A stretch of DNA of 64,000 nucleotides from Methylobacterium nodulans ORS 2060 (GTDB taxonomy: Bacteria; Pseudomonadota; Alphaproteobacteria; Rhizobiales; Beijerinckiaceae): contig NC_011894.1 of the NCBI RefSeq assembly GCF_000022085.1, forward strand, positions 6,736,001-6,800,000. The letters are read 5' to 3'. Of this stretch, positions 18,968-28,790 are shown one piece after another. Each line of letters begins with the position of its first letter. Positions within the stretch are counted from its first letter, which is position 1. The translations under genes were made by a program, and so were the position numbers. Below the pieces are notes generated by a model. That model was not told the DNA's origin, did not search any database, and saw nothing but the letters and a program-made list of their open reading frames with translations.

Positions 18968-19462
18968 GTCTTACTTTGAAAGCACCGCGATGCGCAAAAA
19001 ACCATCGGCAGCGCAAATCAGTTTCTTACAGAAGAAGAAATAACTAAGCTGACAGACTTCTTGTCAGATTCACTTGTAGAGCCCGTTTAAAAGTCGCCCG
19101 AGCGCGGCTCCGAGCGGCGGAAGCTCGGTTGGAGAACCTTCGCCAATCTCAAAAAGCATCGCATTTGACCACCTTCGGCTCCGAGCCCACGCCCGAGTTT
19201 CTGCCGAAGGCGCATTCTCAAATGAACTCTCAAACCATAACACCGCAGCATCTTAGCTGACCGCGGCCGGGCATCTGGATAGGAACGGTGCCGCGAATAC
19301 TTGTCAGCCGCCAACATACACAAAAGTTAACGCTGTGAAGCGTCAAAGATATGACATAATTGCTGTAAAACCTCCCTTCTGCGCAGGCCGGCAAACAGAC
19401 TTATTGTTTCTGGCAGAATCGGTAGCACCCATACACCGCTGAGAGCTTGCGAGGAGACGCAC
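18968..19462. other. AT-richer gap inside the prophage
   Basis: No protein-like frame. GC is lower than on both sides. It forms the left part of the DNA inserted between the chaperone and tail tube genes. Confidence 0.45.
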
Positions 19463-20462
19463 ATGCGTAGGTGGGCACGCCTGGCAACCGCACCGCTTTG
19501 GCCTCTGCAACTCGCGACTGCTGCCAAGTCGTTCGAGCACAATCCCCTGATCGGAAGCCGCCAGCTCAACCGATGGGGGCTGCACGGCAAACGGGTCGAA
19601 CTCGCGGCACGTCTCGCAGCATCTCGTCGCGCAAGGCTCGCGTCCAGAGTGCCGGTCGAGGACCGCGCCGCTTTCGACCGAGACGGCTTCGTGATCAAGC
19701 GTCGCTTTCTGCCTGACGATGCCTTCAAGACTGCGCGACGAGATCCAGGCTTACAGGGGACCCATACGGGAAAAAGCCGAAGGGCGGACAGTTCTGCGCA
19801 AGGTAACGGTCGGCAGCAAGCTGCTTGAGCAAATGCCGAGCTTGAAACAGGTTCATGGATCAGAGACATGGCAAGGGCTCATCCGTTACGTCGGCAGCCG
19901 GGACTCGGAACCAGGCATGTTTCTGCAGGCAGTTTTGCAGCAAGCGTCTGACGGTGAAGATGACCCACAAACAATTCTGCACGCCGACACGTTCCATCCG
20001 ACGGTGAAGGCTTGGCTTTTCCTGACGGACGTTGAGGAGCACAGCGGTCCGTTTACCTACGTTCCCGGCTCGCATCGGCTCACGGCGCGGAGGCTCGAAT
20101 GGGAGCGGCGAATGAGCCTGACCGCGGTTTCTTCAGACGATTTTGAGACGAGGCAGGGCTCTTTTCGAGTTAGCGAGGCCGAACTGGAAGATCTTGGCTT
20201 CCAGATGCCCGTACCTGTTGCCGTACCTGCCAACACTCTTGTGGTGGCAGACACATTCGGCTTTCACGCCCGCGGCCGGAGCGCCCGTCCGTCGACGCGG
20301 GTTGAAGTCTGGGGGATCGGTCAGCGTAACCCGTTCCTTCCATGGACCTCGCTCGATCGAGCCGTCGGAGCTCTGTCTTCGCTCGGGCGCACAGGAAACG
20401 ACTGGGAGGTGCGCACAGGCATTTCGATTTTCGATGATGTCAGAAAGCCGGCTGAGCGGTAG
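19463..20462 (+). pseudogene. phytanoyl-CoA dioxygenase (PhyH) family, frameshifted
   Basis: A 2-oxoglutarate/Fe(II) oxygenase-like protein. The first frame runs from the ATG at 19463 to FVIKRRFLPDDAF; the second takes over near 19719 with RLRDEIQAYRGPIREKAEG. One base change restores a single product of about 330 residues. The iron ligands are visible as HADTF (HxD) and the distal His in HARGRS, with GPFTYVPGSHRLT between. It is oriented against the phage structural genes and lies between tail tube and tail chaperone, so it is a cargo gene (moron) or a later insert. The substrate is unknown. Confidence 0.75.
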
Positions 20463-20667
20463 TCAAAGTTCTTTGTCACGTCAGGCGCTCGGCAAGTTGC
20501 GCCTCCCAGCGCCTCAATTTACTTGCCAAACCGGCATCGCATCAGATGCCTGCCGTCTTACGAAAACCAAACCCAAGTCGTTCAGCGGTATCGATAAATA
20601 GACCCGCACATAGAGCAAATTTACAGCTTTCCATTCTACCACATCCTTCAGCTGAAGGTGCTCACTC

Positions 20668-20916
20668 ATGGCAACAATTGCAGACCTCCTCACGACCCGG
20701 CTCCTGACCGACGAGCAGGTCGACGCAGCCGTGATGGGCTACCTCGCCGACCCCGCGCCTGGATCCCGCCAGATCGCGCACGGCCTCGCCCTCGACATCA
20801 ACGCGGCCGTTGCTGCCTACCGCCAAGCCGCAGACCTGATGCAGCGAAAGGACGTCACCGTTGCACGGCGGCGGGTGGCCGTTCGGACGGCGATCCTGCT
20901 GGCGCATCTGACGTGA
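20668..20916 (+). CDS. hypothetical protein, 82 aa
   Basis: A soluble helical protein (ADLLTTRLLTDEQVDAAVMG, then a helix with AAVAAYRQAADLMQRKD) ending VRTAILLAHLT. The same C-terminal motif survives in two remnants at 3305-3390 and 8880-8965, so this seems to be the intact member of a small repeated gene family. It has an ATG start with GAAGG about 8-12 bases before it. It sits in the 2 kb insert with the broken PhyH gene and points the same way. Function unknown. Confidence 0.65.
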   Translation: MATIADLLTTRLLTDEQVDAAVMGYLADPAPGSRQIAHGLALDINAAVAAYRQAADLMQRKDVTVARRRVAVRTAILLAHLT

Positions 20917-21003
20917 GCGCCACATCCATGGACGTCACGGCTGCCATGGCCGCCCACGTCTCACCGCCAAAGCGGTGTTCGGAATTTGGTGGCAGTGCCG
21001 TCC

Positions 21004-21945
21004 TCAGTAGCTCGGCACGTTATTGATGAGGGTGGCGGTGACCGTGCGGCCGAGGGTGGGATCCTTGGCCGCCTGCCAGTTGAAGGTCGCCTGCACGCCG
21101 TTCGGGCCGGTCACGGGGGTCTTGGCCCGCGGCAAGAAGACAGAGTGGACCTTGAACACGAGCGAGCGCGCGGCGTCCGTCACCCACCCGAACGTGAACT
21201 CGACCGGTGTGCCGGCGGTGGCCTGATCCAGCAGGGCGGTGTTGGCGAAGCGCACCACGAGGCTGCCGGTCATCGCCACCATGCCCGGGTCGGCGTCCTC
21301 GATCCGCCCGTCCCCGCGGATCGCCTCCACCTTCTCCAGCTGGTTCGAGTAGGTGAACTCGGCCGAGACAACGGAGCCGAGTGCCACGCCGCCGCGGGTG
21401 ACGGTGCCCTGGAACGGGCTGAACCGCTCGATGCTCGCCTCGGCGAGGGTGCCGGCGGCCGAGGCGGTGAGCTTGGTCTCGCCCTGGGCGATCAGGCCCA
21501 GGGTCGCGGTGAGCAGGCCGGAGTGCTGCATCTGAACCCGCAGCGTGTTGCCGCGCACCCCGAAGTTCTGGCCGTAGCTCGGCACCTCGGGCAGGCCGAC
21601 CTCGACCGTCATGGAGGGCAGGTCGATCGCGCCCGACGTGAACACATGCGTGGTCGTGCCGCTGTCGGCGGTCGACGTCGGCTGCCCCATGAACAGCTTC
21701 AGCCAGTTGCCGAAGTTCTTCAGATCGACCGGGACGACGACATCGCCGTCATTGTTGATCACGTCCTTCGAGGGCGGCAGCGGCTCGCGGCCGTAGCCGA
21801 GCAGATCGCTGGCAATCAGACCTTGTTCCTCGCCGAGGTTCGAGGAGACGAAGGGCAGCTTGCGGTAGCCGCTGGCGGGCGGCGTGCCATAGGTAGTCTC
21901 GAAGGCCGCCGCCATGATGGCGTTGGCTCCACGCGCGCGTGCCAT
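21004..21945 (-). CDS. phage tail tube protein
   Basis: 313 residues, beta-rich, intact. It starts MARARGANAIMAAAFETTYG and has the features of a siphophage major tail tube protein: FRKLP-like entry, repeated beta strands (GDVVVPVDLKNFGNWLKLFM), THVFTSG and a C-terminal Ig-like or additional beta domain with RAKTPVTGPNGVQATFNW. It forms the hollow tube for DNA passage. It lies just after the tail terminator gene (19 bases apart), as in lambda V after U. The next tail gene downstream is separated by the 2 kb insert. Confidence 0.8.
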   Translation of the reverse strand: MARARGANAIMAAAFETTYGTPPASGYRKLPFVSSNLGEEQGLIASDLLGYGREPLPPSKDVINNDGDVVVPVDLKNFGNWLKLFMGQPTSTADSGTTTHVFTSGAIDLPSMTVEVGLPEVPSYGQNFGVRGNTLRVQMQHSGLLTATLGLIAQGETKLTASAAGTLAEASIERFSPFQGTVTRGGVALGSVVSAEFTYSNQLEKVEAIRGDGRIEDADPGMVAMTGSLVVRFANTALLDQATAGTPVEFTFGWVTDAARSLVFKVHSVFLPRAKTPVTGPNGVQATFNWQAAKDPTLGRTVTATLINNVPSY

Positions 21946-21964
21946 GGGTCTCTCCTGGCGGTGG

Positions 21965-22399
21965 TCAGTTCAGGGGATCGGGGGTGCCGTAGACGGCAGT
22001 GATGCCGATCAGGGCGGCACGGGAGACGGGAGCGCCGTCCGCCGTCAGCGGCTCGGTGGTGGCAGCCGACACCATCAGGTAGTCGCACAGCCCACCGAGC
22101 GTCCGATCTGCCGCGACGGCCGTGCCGATCGCCTGCAGCATGGCATCGAGCCGCGCTTCGGCGCTCACGCTGCGGGTGCCGTTCGCGGCCACCTCGACCG
22201 GGATCTCGTGGCTGAAGATGTAGATGGTCGGGTTGAGCGTGACCTCCGGCTCGCCCGGGTCGCCGTCATCCACATTGACGAAGCCACCGGCCGGGATGGT
22301 CTGCGGTTTGACCTCGTTGCGGGAGTGGGCGGCCTGCGGGAGGGCTGCCTTCAGCAGCTCGGCCACGGCCTGGAGGACGCGCTCGCGCGTGCTCGGCAT
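21965..22399 (-). CDS. tail terminator/completion protein (gpU-like)
   Basis: 144 residues from the ATG at 22399 (MPSTRERVLQAVAELLKAAL). An upstream ATG at 22423 would add eight residues. A helix is followed by a mixed alpha/beta domain with PTIYIFSHEIPVEV and a C-terminal LIGITAVYGT strand. Size, fold pattern and position before the tail tube gene fit the lambda gpU family, which caps the tail and joins it to the head. It appears intact. The upstream neighbour (gpZ-like) is broken. Confidence 0.65.
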   Translation of the reverse strand: MPSTRERVLQAVAELLKAALPQAAHSRNEVKPQTIPAGGFVNVDDGDPGEPEVTLNPTIYIFSHEIPVEVAANGTRSVSAEARLDAMLQAIGTAVAADRTLGGLCDYLMVSAATTEPLTADGAPVSRAALIGITAVYGTPDPLN

Positions 22400-22423
22400 C
22401 GTCTCAGTCGCCCAGATGTGCAC

Positions 22424-23319
22424 AAACAGAATGGAATAGGACCTGCGGCGTCCGAACTAGCGCGCAAAACCCGCGACACGGATCGGCGGGGCCCCGGCCG
22501 AGGTATAACCCGGCGCTGTCAGTTCGGCCGCCTAGCAATCAAAATTGGAAAGTCGCCGGCGCGGGACTGCTGAGGCGATTTCTCCGAGGTAACGCAGCAG
22601 CGGCGATCCAGACCCGGCGAGGCGCCTGGCGGATCCTGCGGCGCGTGAGGGAGGCGCGCCTAAGTGCTTGATATCGGCGAGCCGCCGTCACTCGGCCGCT
22701 GCGATGACATCAAGGATGAGCTGGCGGTGTGGACGTAGATGCCGCGCCACCAGATCGCCGGTCACCGTGCACAAAAGAAATGCCAGCACGGAAGCAAGCT
22801 CCGGCCGGCAGTGCAGGCTTTGGGATGATCCCACTCCAAGGGATGGAACCTAGATGACACCCAAATGCGGAATAATTGCGGCCGTTTCGCAGGCCGAGAT
22901 CTGGCAACGAAATGCTCGATTGCGCCCTCAACTCCTCACCAATCCAAGAACTCATACGACCGTTACTATCATCCCTGCCAACCGTAGGCATTATGCGGCA
23001 TCCGCGAGTGGCCACCATCTCATTGCGACTTACACACCCCAGCCCCGTTGCCGGCAACACTTCGTCAACTATTTCGCTGCAGCCTGTCGCGAGTCGAGCA
23101 GCATTCTCGTGCTGAATACAGCGACGGCTTGGTTCGCCCTAGCGTCTTAGTTAGGCCGTTGCTCCTGAGTTTCCGAGACCGCCTGCTCGTGTCGGTGTGG
23201 ATCTGAGCAGGCGAAGGCAGCGACCGGCAGACCGCCACGAGGGCTCGGCGGACTGGTCGCTGCAGCTGGCGGCCGGGTTGATCCGGACCTGTCGGCCCGG
23301 CCGCTGGCTCACTGCTGTG
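22424..23319. other. gap inside the prophage, probably deleted/inserted DNA
   Basis: About 0.9 kb without a protein-like frame, where a head-tail joining gene would be expected. The segment 22860-23160 is more AT-rich than the phage genes and I recognise nothing in it. Confidence 0.45.
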
Positions 23320-23505
23320 TCAATGCCAGCTCGTCCGTGCCCGCGCCGCCCGCGCCATCGCGATCAGCTCTTGCCCCGTGAGCCTGCGGCTGGCCGAAAC
23401 GTCATTCAGCAGCCTGAGTGCAGCGATTACTACTCGATCAGGCTGCCTCGCTTGCGCTTGGCGCCAGTCGGCAATCCTCGCCCGCAGCATGCTTGCTAGG
23501 CTCAT
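23320..23505 (-). CDS. small hypothetical protein, 61 aa
   Basis: Reads MSLASMLRARIADWRQAQAR, then an alternating helical stretch VVIAALRLLNDVSAS and GQELIAMARAARAR. Composition and codon use look coding. An ATG at 23523 would add six residues. Two amphipathic helices, no motif. It sits in the damaged region between head and tail genes, so it may belong to the host or to an insert rather than the phage. Confidence 0.5.
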   Translation of the reverse strand: MSLASMLRARIADWRQAQARQPDRVVIAALRLLNDVSASRRLTGQELIAMARAARARTSWH

Positions 23506-23639
23506 TGGAATGGCCCTCCGCAACTCAGCTTGGCCGGAGCCTAGCGAAAACTTGGCCGTTGGAAAGGGGGGGTCTTCACCGGTGACATCCTATTTCACCG
23601 GGCCAGCACGCCGCCTTTACCCATGGCAAGCATCGCCGC

Positions 23640-23740
23640 TCCGTCACCTGCCGCATCCCGGCCGTGACCGAGCGGGCGATCTGCACCTCGCTGCCGGCAA
23701 GCGCCTGGCGGAGGTCCAGGACCTGGGCGGAGAACCTCAC
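23640..23740 (-). pseudogene. 5' fragment of a gpZ-like minor tail gene
   Basis: Begins at a GTG overlapping the upstream stop (GTGA at 23740) and reads RFSAQVLDLRQALAGSEVQI then ARSVTAGMRQVTE, the usual start of lambda Z-like minor tail proteins. After residue 34 the frame degenerates, so all but the first 100 bases are gone. Confidence 0.6.
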
Positions 23741-24093
23741 GGCCCACCCTCGTCATCAGGTGCCAGCGGCGAGACCTCGCAGGTGCGCACGAGCCGGCGC
23801 ACATCGATCTTCGCGAGGCCGGTGACGACCACCGTCTGCGTAATTGCGCCCTCCTCGTCGAGGAGGTCGAGCTGATCGCCCTGCGCGGGCTCCGCCACCT
23901 CGGACAGGCGCACGGAGATCAGCATGGCATTCAGGTCGAAGCGGCTGTCGCCCAAGCCGACGATGGCCTCGGGCGACAATCGCATGAGGCGCACGGGCAG
24001 CCCGGGTGCGGCGCCGCCCGCCCGCCAGAGCGCATCCTCGCCCATGTTCGGGTCGTCGAACAGGGCGTCGACGCCGAGCGCGAAGGCGGTCAC
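23737..24093 (-). CDS. head-tail joining protein
   Basis: 118 residues from a GTG at 24093 that overlaps the previous stop (GTGA). It starts TAFALGVDALFDDPNMGEDA and ends in a beta-rich part (GAITQTVVVTGLAKIDVRRL), which matches small phage head-tail attachment proteins placed after the capsid gene (lambda FII position). It looks intact. It is coupled by overlap to both neighbours; the one downstream is broken after about 100 bases. Confidence 0.65.
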   Translation of the reverse strand: MTAFALGVDALFDDPNMGEDALWRAGGAAPGLPVRLMRLSPEAIVGLGDSRFDLNAMLISVRLSEVAEPAQGDQLDLLDEEGAITQTVVVTGLAKIDVRRLVRTCEVSPLAPDDEGGP

Positions 24094-24392
24094 GGCCGGG
24101 CCCGCAAGGCCGCGATGACGTCGGCCCTGGTCTCGGCGCCCGATACGTCGACGCCGCGCTCGACGGCGAACGCCTCCAGCTCGGGCCGGGTCTTGCCGTC
24201 GAGGTCGTCGCCGCCCGATGGCTCGCTGCCGGGCTTGGGCGACTGCGCCGCCGGCTGGTCCGGCCCGCGCTCGCCCTCGCCGCCCTCGTCCTCGGCCGAG
24301 ACGTGGGTGCCAGCGAGGAGCGCAGCCTGCGCCTCGTCCCACCCCTTGGTGGCGACCTCGCCGTTCTTGCTGTCCTTCTCGCGCAGCCGCAT
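24090..24392 (-). CDS. phage hypothetical with C-terminal SAP/HeH-like motif
   Basis: 100 residues. The middle is acidic and low-complexity (EDEGGEGERGPDQ). The last 35 residues, DLDGKTRPELEAFAVERGVD plus ADVIAALRA, fit the helix-extended-helix/SAP-like module often found at the end of phage capsid-adjacent proteins. Position matches lambda FI, which helps DNA packaging. It lies between the capsid gene and the head-tail joining gene and appears intact. Confidence 0.6.
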   Translation of the reverse strand: MRLREKDSKNGEVATKGWDEAQAALLAGTHVSAEDEGGEGERGPDQPAAQSPKPGSEPSGGDDLDGKTRPELEAFAVERGVDVSGAETRADVIAALRARP

Positions 24393-24403
24393 GGTGGCCC
24401 CCG

Positions 24404-25236
24404 TCAGTTCGAGGTGGTGCCGCGCACGAGAAGCTGCGGGCGCTCCACGAGCGGGAGCGGGTTGGACTCCGTGTGGATGTCCATGCCCTTGCCGAACTTC
24501 TTCGGCTCCAGAGGAGCCACGAAGACCTCGGCGTCGGGGTTGTCGAGGAGCGGAGCCTGATTGACGCTGCTCCAGAAATCCGGGGCGCCCAGTAGTTCGT
24601 GAACGTGTCGTTTGTTCCCAGCGGGAAGAACCGCACGTCGCCAGCTGGGATGAACCGGTCCGGCGTGCTCATGGATCCGTCTTCCTTCACATAGGAGGCG
24701 GCACCGCGATGCTCCTCGAACACGATCCCCTTGAAGGGAAAGCCCTTCCGAACGCTGTCGCGGAGGGGGTTCTGGATCGCCGTGAAGTACTTGAATGCTT
24801 CCTTGACGGAAGCATGGCTGGTGAATCGCGCCATCCACTCCGGCGAGGCGAGCGCATGGACGCCGCTCATGGTCTCGCCGAGGAGGTTGTCCTCCATGTA
24901 GCCGACCACCTCGTCGCACTTCGCACCGACGTCGGTCGAGGACGTGCCGAGCGTGAAGTCGACGACCTTCTCGGTGACGCCGAAGGCGTCGAAGAGATCG
25001 AGGAGCACCGTGCCGTCGTAGTCGAGGATCTGGCCGCGCAGCGCGGTGATGCGCAAATGCTCCAGCGTGATCGCGTGCTTCTTGCGCATCGTGATCAGCT
25101 TGCGGTTCACGAAGCCCAGCACGGTCTCCAGCGAGATCCCGCCGCCATAAGCCGCGAGCATATTCTGCACGTCGGTGGCGAGCACGCTGTCCTCGTGCGG
25201 GATGTGCGGCACCACGAACGCCTTCGGCTTCTGCTT
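24404..25236 (-). pseudogene. major capsid protein, N-terminally deleted and frameshifted
   Basis: Lambda E-family capsid. The retained part begins around VPHIPHEDSVLATDVQNML and runs through RKKHAITLEHLRITALRGQ, DGTVLLDLFDAFG and RFIPAGDVRFFPLG to TNYWA. Family members have about 80 residues before VPH, which are missing. Near 24585 the frame shifts by one base at a CCCC run and the true C-terminus (DFWSSVNQAPLLDN, FGKGMDIHTESNPLP, VERPQLLVRGTTSN) follows in another frame to the stop at 24404. A functional capsid cannot be made. Confidence 0.8.
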
Positions 25237-26095
25237 GCCGCGGGTCCCGAGGCTCGAAGTCGGAGGTCTGGACGCGGTCGGCCATGCCGGCGGCGACGGC
25301 GTCCGCTCCCACCTTCATGCCGCCGGCCCCGAAGTCGGAACGCACCCGGGCCGGGGTCGTCTTCCGGCCGCGGGCCACATCGGCGATGAATTGGGTCTCG
25401 ATGCTGTCGAGGAGCGCGCGGATCTGGCCGGCACCGTCCTCGGTCTGCGGGTCGGGGCGCTTGTTCGGCGCGTTCGAGGAGACGATCTCGATCAACAGGC
25501 TGCCGGAGGCGTCCGGCTCGACCTGCTTCGAGATGGCCGCGACGACGCCGATCGAGCCGAGCATGCCCGTCTTCTCGGTGACGAGCTCGCCCGCCGCGGA
25601 GGCGATCCAGTAGGCCGCCGAAGCGGCCGAGCCGCTCACGTGGGCGACCACGCGCTTGCGCCCGCGCATGGCGTAGAGCTGGTCGGCCAGGGCGTTGATG
25701 CCGGTCGGCGAGCCGCCGGGCGAATCCACCAGCAGCATGACGGCGCCGACATCAGTGCTGTCGCGGGCGAGGGCCAAGTCCCGCGCGAGCATCGCCGCCG
25801 AGGTGCCGGTGCCCGACATCTCGGTCAGCATGTTGGCGCGCGGAAAGATCGGGCCGATGACCGGAATGACCGCGACACCCTCCCGGGTGAGCATGGCGTA
25901 GCGCGCCCCCTCCAGGCGCTGCGCGGTCGGGCCCGCGGCCGCCTGGAGATCCAGCCGGAACCAGTCCTCGCCCTCGGCCGCGCGGCGCTCGGCGCGCCCG
26001 GCGCGATCCAGGCTCGCGAGGCTGGCCAGGAAGTAGAGGTAATCGGGACGGATCGCCCACGGCTCGGCCGTCAGAGCATGGAGCGCGCTGATCAT
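25237..26095 (-). pseudogene. S49-type prophage protease (gpC-like), 3' end lost
   Basis: Starts at an ATG overlapping the portal stop (ATGA at 26095). An S49/ClpP-like serine protease domain is clear: GVAVIPVIGPIFPR, VGAVMLLVDSPGGSPTG, VVAHVSGSAASAAYWIAS with the catalytic Ser in GSAASAAY, and LVTEKTGMLGSIGVV with the expected Lys nearby. Lambda C-type proteases mature the head. After ADRVQTSDFEPRDPR the frame runs straight into antisense-like translation of the capsid gene, and no decoration-protein gene is present. I infer a deletion of the protease 3' end, decoration gene and capsid 5' end. Confidence 0.75.
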
Positions 26096-27627
26096 GACTG
26101 CCCTTCCGGTATGGGGGGAGCGTCGTCGGGCGGCGGATCCCCGGCGGCCGATTGCGTGGCGCGGCGACCGTCGCTGGTGTAGGCGAGCCCCGCCGCGTCG
26201 GCTCGCTCGTTGTCCACCTTGTTCTCGGCGTCGATCGCCTCGGCGTCGTATCCGGCCTCGGCCACCTTCTGGGAGCGGGACGAGAACCCGGCCTGAACCT
26301 CCATGGACTTGCCCTGGACGTCCTGCACCGGATGGATGTACGGCCAGGCCGGCGGGATCCACTTCACCGAGTAGGCGACCGAACGTGGCATGCCCGCGGG
26401 GATCTTCAGGGCGCCCGACAGCACCGCCAGATCCATCCAGCGGTTCCAGACTGGACGGCAGAACTGAAACACCACCTGATGGTGCTGCCAGCCCTCGACA
26501 GCCCGGCGGAAATCGTTGAGCGCGGCGCGCAGCGTGCGATCGTTCAGCGTGCTGTAGTCGCCGCTCAGGATCTCGTAGAGCAGCCCGCACGCCGCCGCGA
26601 CGCCGCGCTTGGCCTCGCGGACGAACATCTCGAAGTTCGGCCCGAGGTCCGGCGGGTTCGAGAAGGTGACGTCCTCGCCGTCGGCAAGCGCCTGGAGCGT
26701 CCCGGGCTCGAACTCCAGCGTGGCGGCGCCCTCGTCGTCGGCGCCGTCCGTGCCGAGCGGCCCGGAGCCGACCGGACTGTCCGCCTCCTCCATCACCCGC
26801 TTGATGAAGCCGACGAGCCACGCCGCGTTCTTCTTCCGCACCAGCTCGGCAGCGAGGTAGGCGTCGAGGTCGTAGAACGTGCGCAGCACCCGAGCCAGCC
26901 AGGGTTCGCCACGATCCTGCCCGGGCCGCATTGCCCGGTAGAGGTGAGCCACGTCGCTCGCTGGCACCTCGGCGAGCTCCAGGCCGGAGGGAACCATGAC
27001 GCCGTCGCCCGGATGCTCGCGGTAGAGGAAGTAGCTCTGGCGCCGTCCGATGGCATCGTAGCGGATGCCTTGCCGGATCCGGTTCCCGATTTCGGTCTTG
27101 AGGTGCGGGCAGTGATCGCCCTCCAGCACCTGCAGCTGCAGCGGGACTGGCAGCCCGTCCGTGAGGAGCCGCGTGCGCAAGCGCGTGAAGGTCTCGCCCC
27201 CCTCGACCATGCCGCGTACGGCAATGGCGGTGAGGCCGTAGAAGTCGTGCGCGCCGACGCTGTCGGCCACATCGGTCCATTCCAGCCAGAGGGCCTGGAT
27301 CCGAGTCCGGAAGGCCGCGTCCTCCGCCTTGACCCGCTTGGCCTCCTCCTCGCTCAAGCCTTCCGTCGACCGCGCCGCGGTGGATCGGGGCACGATGCCG
27401 ATTCCGACGATGTTGCTCACCAGCCGGTCGACCGCGGCGCCGGCGTAGGGGTTCTTCCGGGCCTGATCGCGGCTCTTCCGGCGCAGCTCGTCGAGCGCAT
27501 AGGTGATGGCGGTGTTCGGGCCGTAGCTGCCGACCCGCCAGGACCGTGAGCGCCGGCCGCGCCCGCCCGCGACGTCGTAGGCCGGCGCCTCGAGCGCGCC
27601 GCCGCCCGCCCCGCCGTCGAGGTCCAT
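26092..27627 (-). CDS. phage portal protein, lambda family
   Basis: 511 residues, one of the few intact large phage genes. It includes NPYAGAAVDRLVSNIVGIGI, the GMVEGGETFTRLR segment, LQLQVLEGDHCPH, GEPWLARVLRTFYDLDAYL and KKNAAWLVGFI, all typical of lambda gpB-type portals. It forms the dodecameric ring at the head vertex. A possible earlier start, MSQAQPVRFRIKG at about 27692, lies in another frame and could be the true N-terminus before a frameshift. It overlaps the protease gene by ATGA. Confidence 0.85.
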   Translation of the reverse strand: MDLDGGAGGGALEAPAYDVAGGRGRRSRSWRVGSYGPNTAITYALDELRRKSRDQARKNPYAGAAVDRLVSNIVGIGIVPRSTAARSTEGLSEEEAKRVKAEDAAFRTRIQALWLEWTDVADSVGAHDFYGLTAIAVRGMVEGGETFTRLRTRLLTDGLPVPLQLQVLEGDHCPHLKTEIGNRIRQGIRYDAIGRRQSYFLYREHPGDGVMVPSGLELAEVPASDVAHLYRAMRPGQDRGEPWLARVLRTFYDLDAYLAAELVRKKNAAWLVGFIKRVMEEADSPVGSGPLGTDGADDEGAATLEFEPGTLQALADGEDVTFSNPPDLGPNFEMFVREAKRGVAAACGLLYEILSGDYSTLNDRTLRAALNDFRRAVEGWQHHQVVFQFCRPVWNRWMDLAVLSGALKIPAGMPRSVAYSVKWIPPAWPYIHPVQDVQGKSMEVQAGFSSRSQKVAEAGYDAEAIDAENKVDNERADAAGLAYTSDGRRATQSAAGDPPPDDAPPIPEGQS

Positions 27628-27694
27628 GGCGATCGGGGTGACGTACTGGCGGTGCCCTTGATCCGGAACCGGACGGGCTGGGCCTGAGACATGC

Positions 27695-27949
27695 TCACCA
27701 CCCGCTGCGGCCCGTCATCACGACATGGCGGGTGCGGCGCGGCGCGGCGCCGCTGACGGACGCCTCCAGGTCGCTGATCCGACGCACGAGGTCCGCCCGG
27801 GCCTGCCGCATCTCGGCGTAGCCGCGGTACGTGATGCGCCCGGCGTTGTCGGCCTGCTCGACGGTGAGCACGCCGCTCGCCATGGCCCGATCGAGCTTCG
27901 CGAGCTGGGCCCTCAGCTTCGCGAGCTGCTGTTCCGGCGTGTCGGCCAT
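27695..27949 (-). CDS. head-to-tail joining protein W (gpW-like)
   Basis: 84 residues: MADTPEQQLAKLRAQLAKLD, then EQADNAGRITYRGYAEMRQA and DLVRRISDLEASVSG. This is the gpW pattern, two helices around a short hairpin, located between terminase and portal as in lambda. It stabilises the packaged head and helps tail joining. It appears intact. The start at 27949 lies 3 bases before the terminase stop at 27952. Confidence 0.8.
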   Translation of the reverse strand: MADTPEQQLAKLRAQLAKLDRAMASGVLTVEQADNAGRITYRGYAEMRQARADLVRRISDLEASVSGAAPRRTRHVVMTGRSGW

Positions 27950-27951
27950 AC

Positions 27952-28790
27952 CTACCTCATCGGCCGGTTGTTGACCCGGCTGCGCCGCACGGCGCGCCGC
28001 TGCTGATTGCGGGCCGCGAGCGTGCGCGCCGCGACCTCGGGCGCCACCACCGCCTCGTCCGGCCGGGGCCGCTCGATGCCGAGCGCCGCCTCGAGTTCGC
28101 GCCAGTGCGGCTCGCGCCAGCGGTCCCAGCCCCGCATCGCGGCAAGCCCGCGGGCGTAGTTCGCGCAGTCCAGCACCTCGTTGCGCCGCCCACCGATCGG
28201 CACCCACCCCCCGGCGCGTGCGGCCGCGCGTGACGTGCGTGACGAGTTCCTCAGCGGTGAGCTGCTTGACCTGATCCTCACTCACGTCCCGCGGCAGGTG
28301 CACGAACCCGGCCGGGAACGGCTTGCCCTCCGGCGGGCGCTGCAGGGCGAGGCAGCCCATCATCTCCTGCTTGGCGAAGGACGCCCCGATCCGGACCGTC
28401 TTCAGCCCGCGCCGCAGCTTCCGGCCGGCCGCCGTGGAATCCTTCGCGCCCACGCCCAGGAAGGCGCCGGCATAGCTGTCCTGGCCATCCACCGCATGGA
28501 CCGGGCGCCCGGCCTGCCGGCGCACGAAGGCATACACCTCGGCGGTGAAGCCGCTGGAGTCGATGCCCCAGTCCCGCACCGTCATCTCGGCGCCGCTCGC
28601 GTGCGGCCAGGTCTCCTCGACCATGGCTTCGAGGTCGGCCCACACCTCCGGCCGGTTCGTCGCCCCGGGCAGCACCCGGTGCTCCACCAGCCAGCGCTCC
28701 CGATTGCGCCCGAACGCCCAGATCCCGACCTCAAGGCGATCTTTCTGCCCCTGACGCCACTTCCGTGAGAGGCTGGCGGTGTCGGCCCAG
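27952..28790 (-). pseudogene. terminase large subunit, ATPase domain deleted, frameshifted
   Basis: Only the C-terminal nuclease part of a gpA-type large terminase remains: RLEVGIWAFGRNRERW, RDWGIDSSGFTAEVYAF, AVDGQDSYAGAFLGVG and PRDVSEDQVKQLTAEELVTH. The first about 350-400 residues with the Walker motifs are absent, and the fragment follows directly on the small-subunit gene. A one-base insertion in a run of six G near 28209 shifts the frame. The true end (GGWVPIGGRRNEVLDCANY) continues in another frame to a stop at 27952. Confidence 0.8.

Noticed and set aside
22668..23160. Short frames in the gap between tail and head genes as a possible transposase remnant
   Set aside because: No frame shows transposase motifs or terminal inverted repeats.
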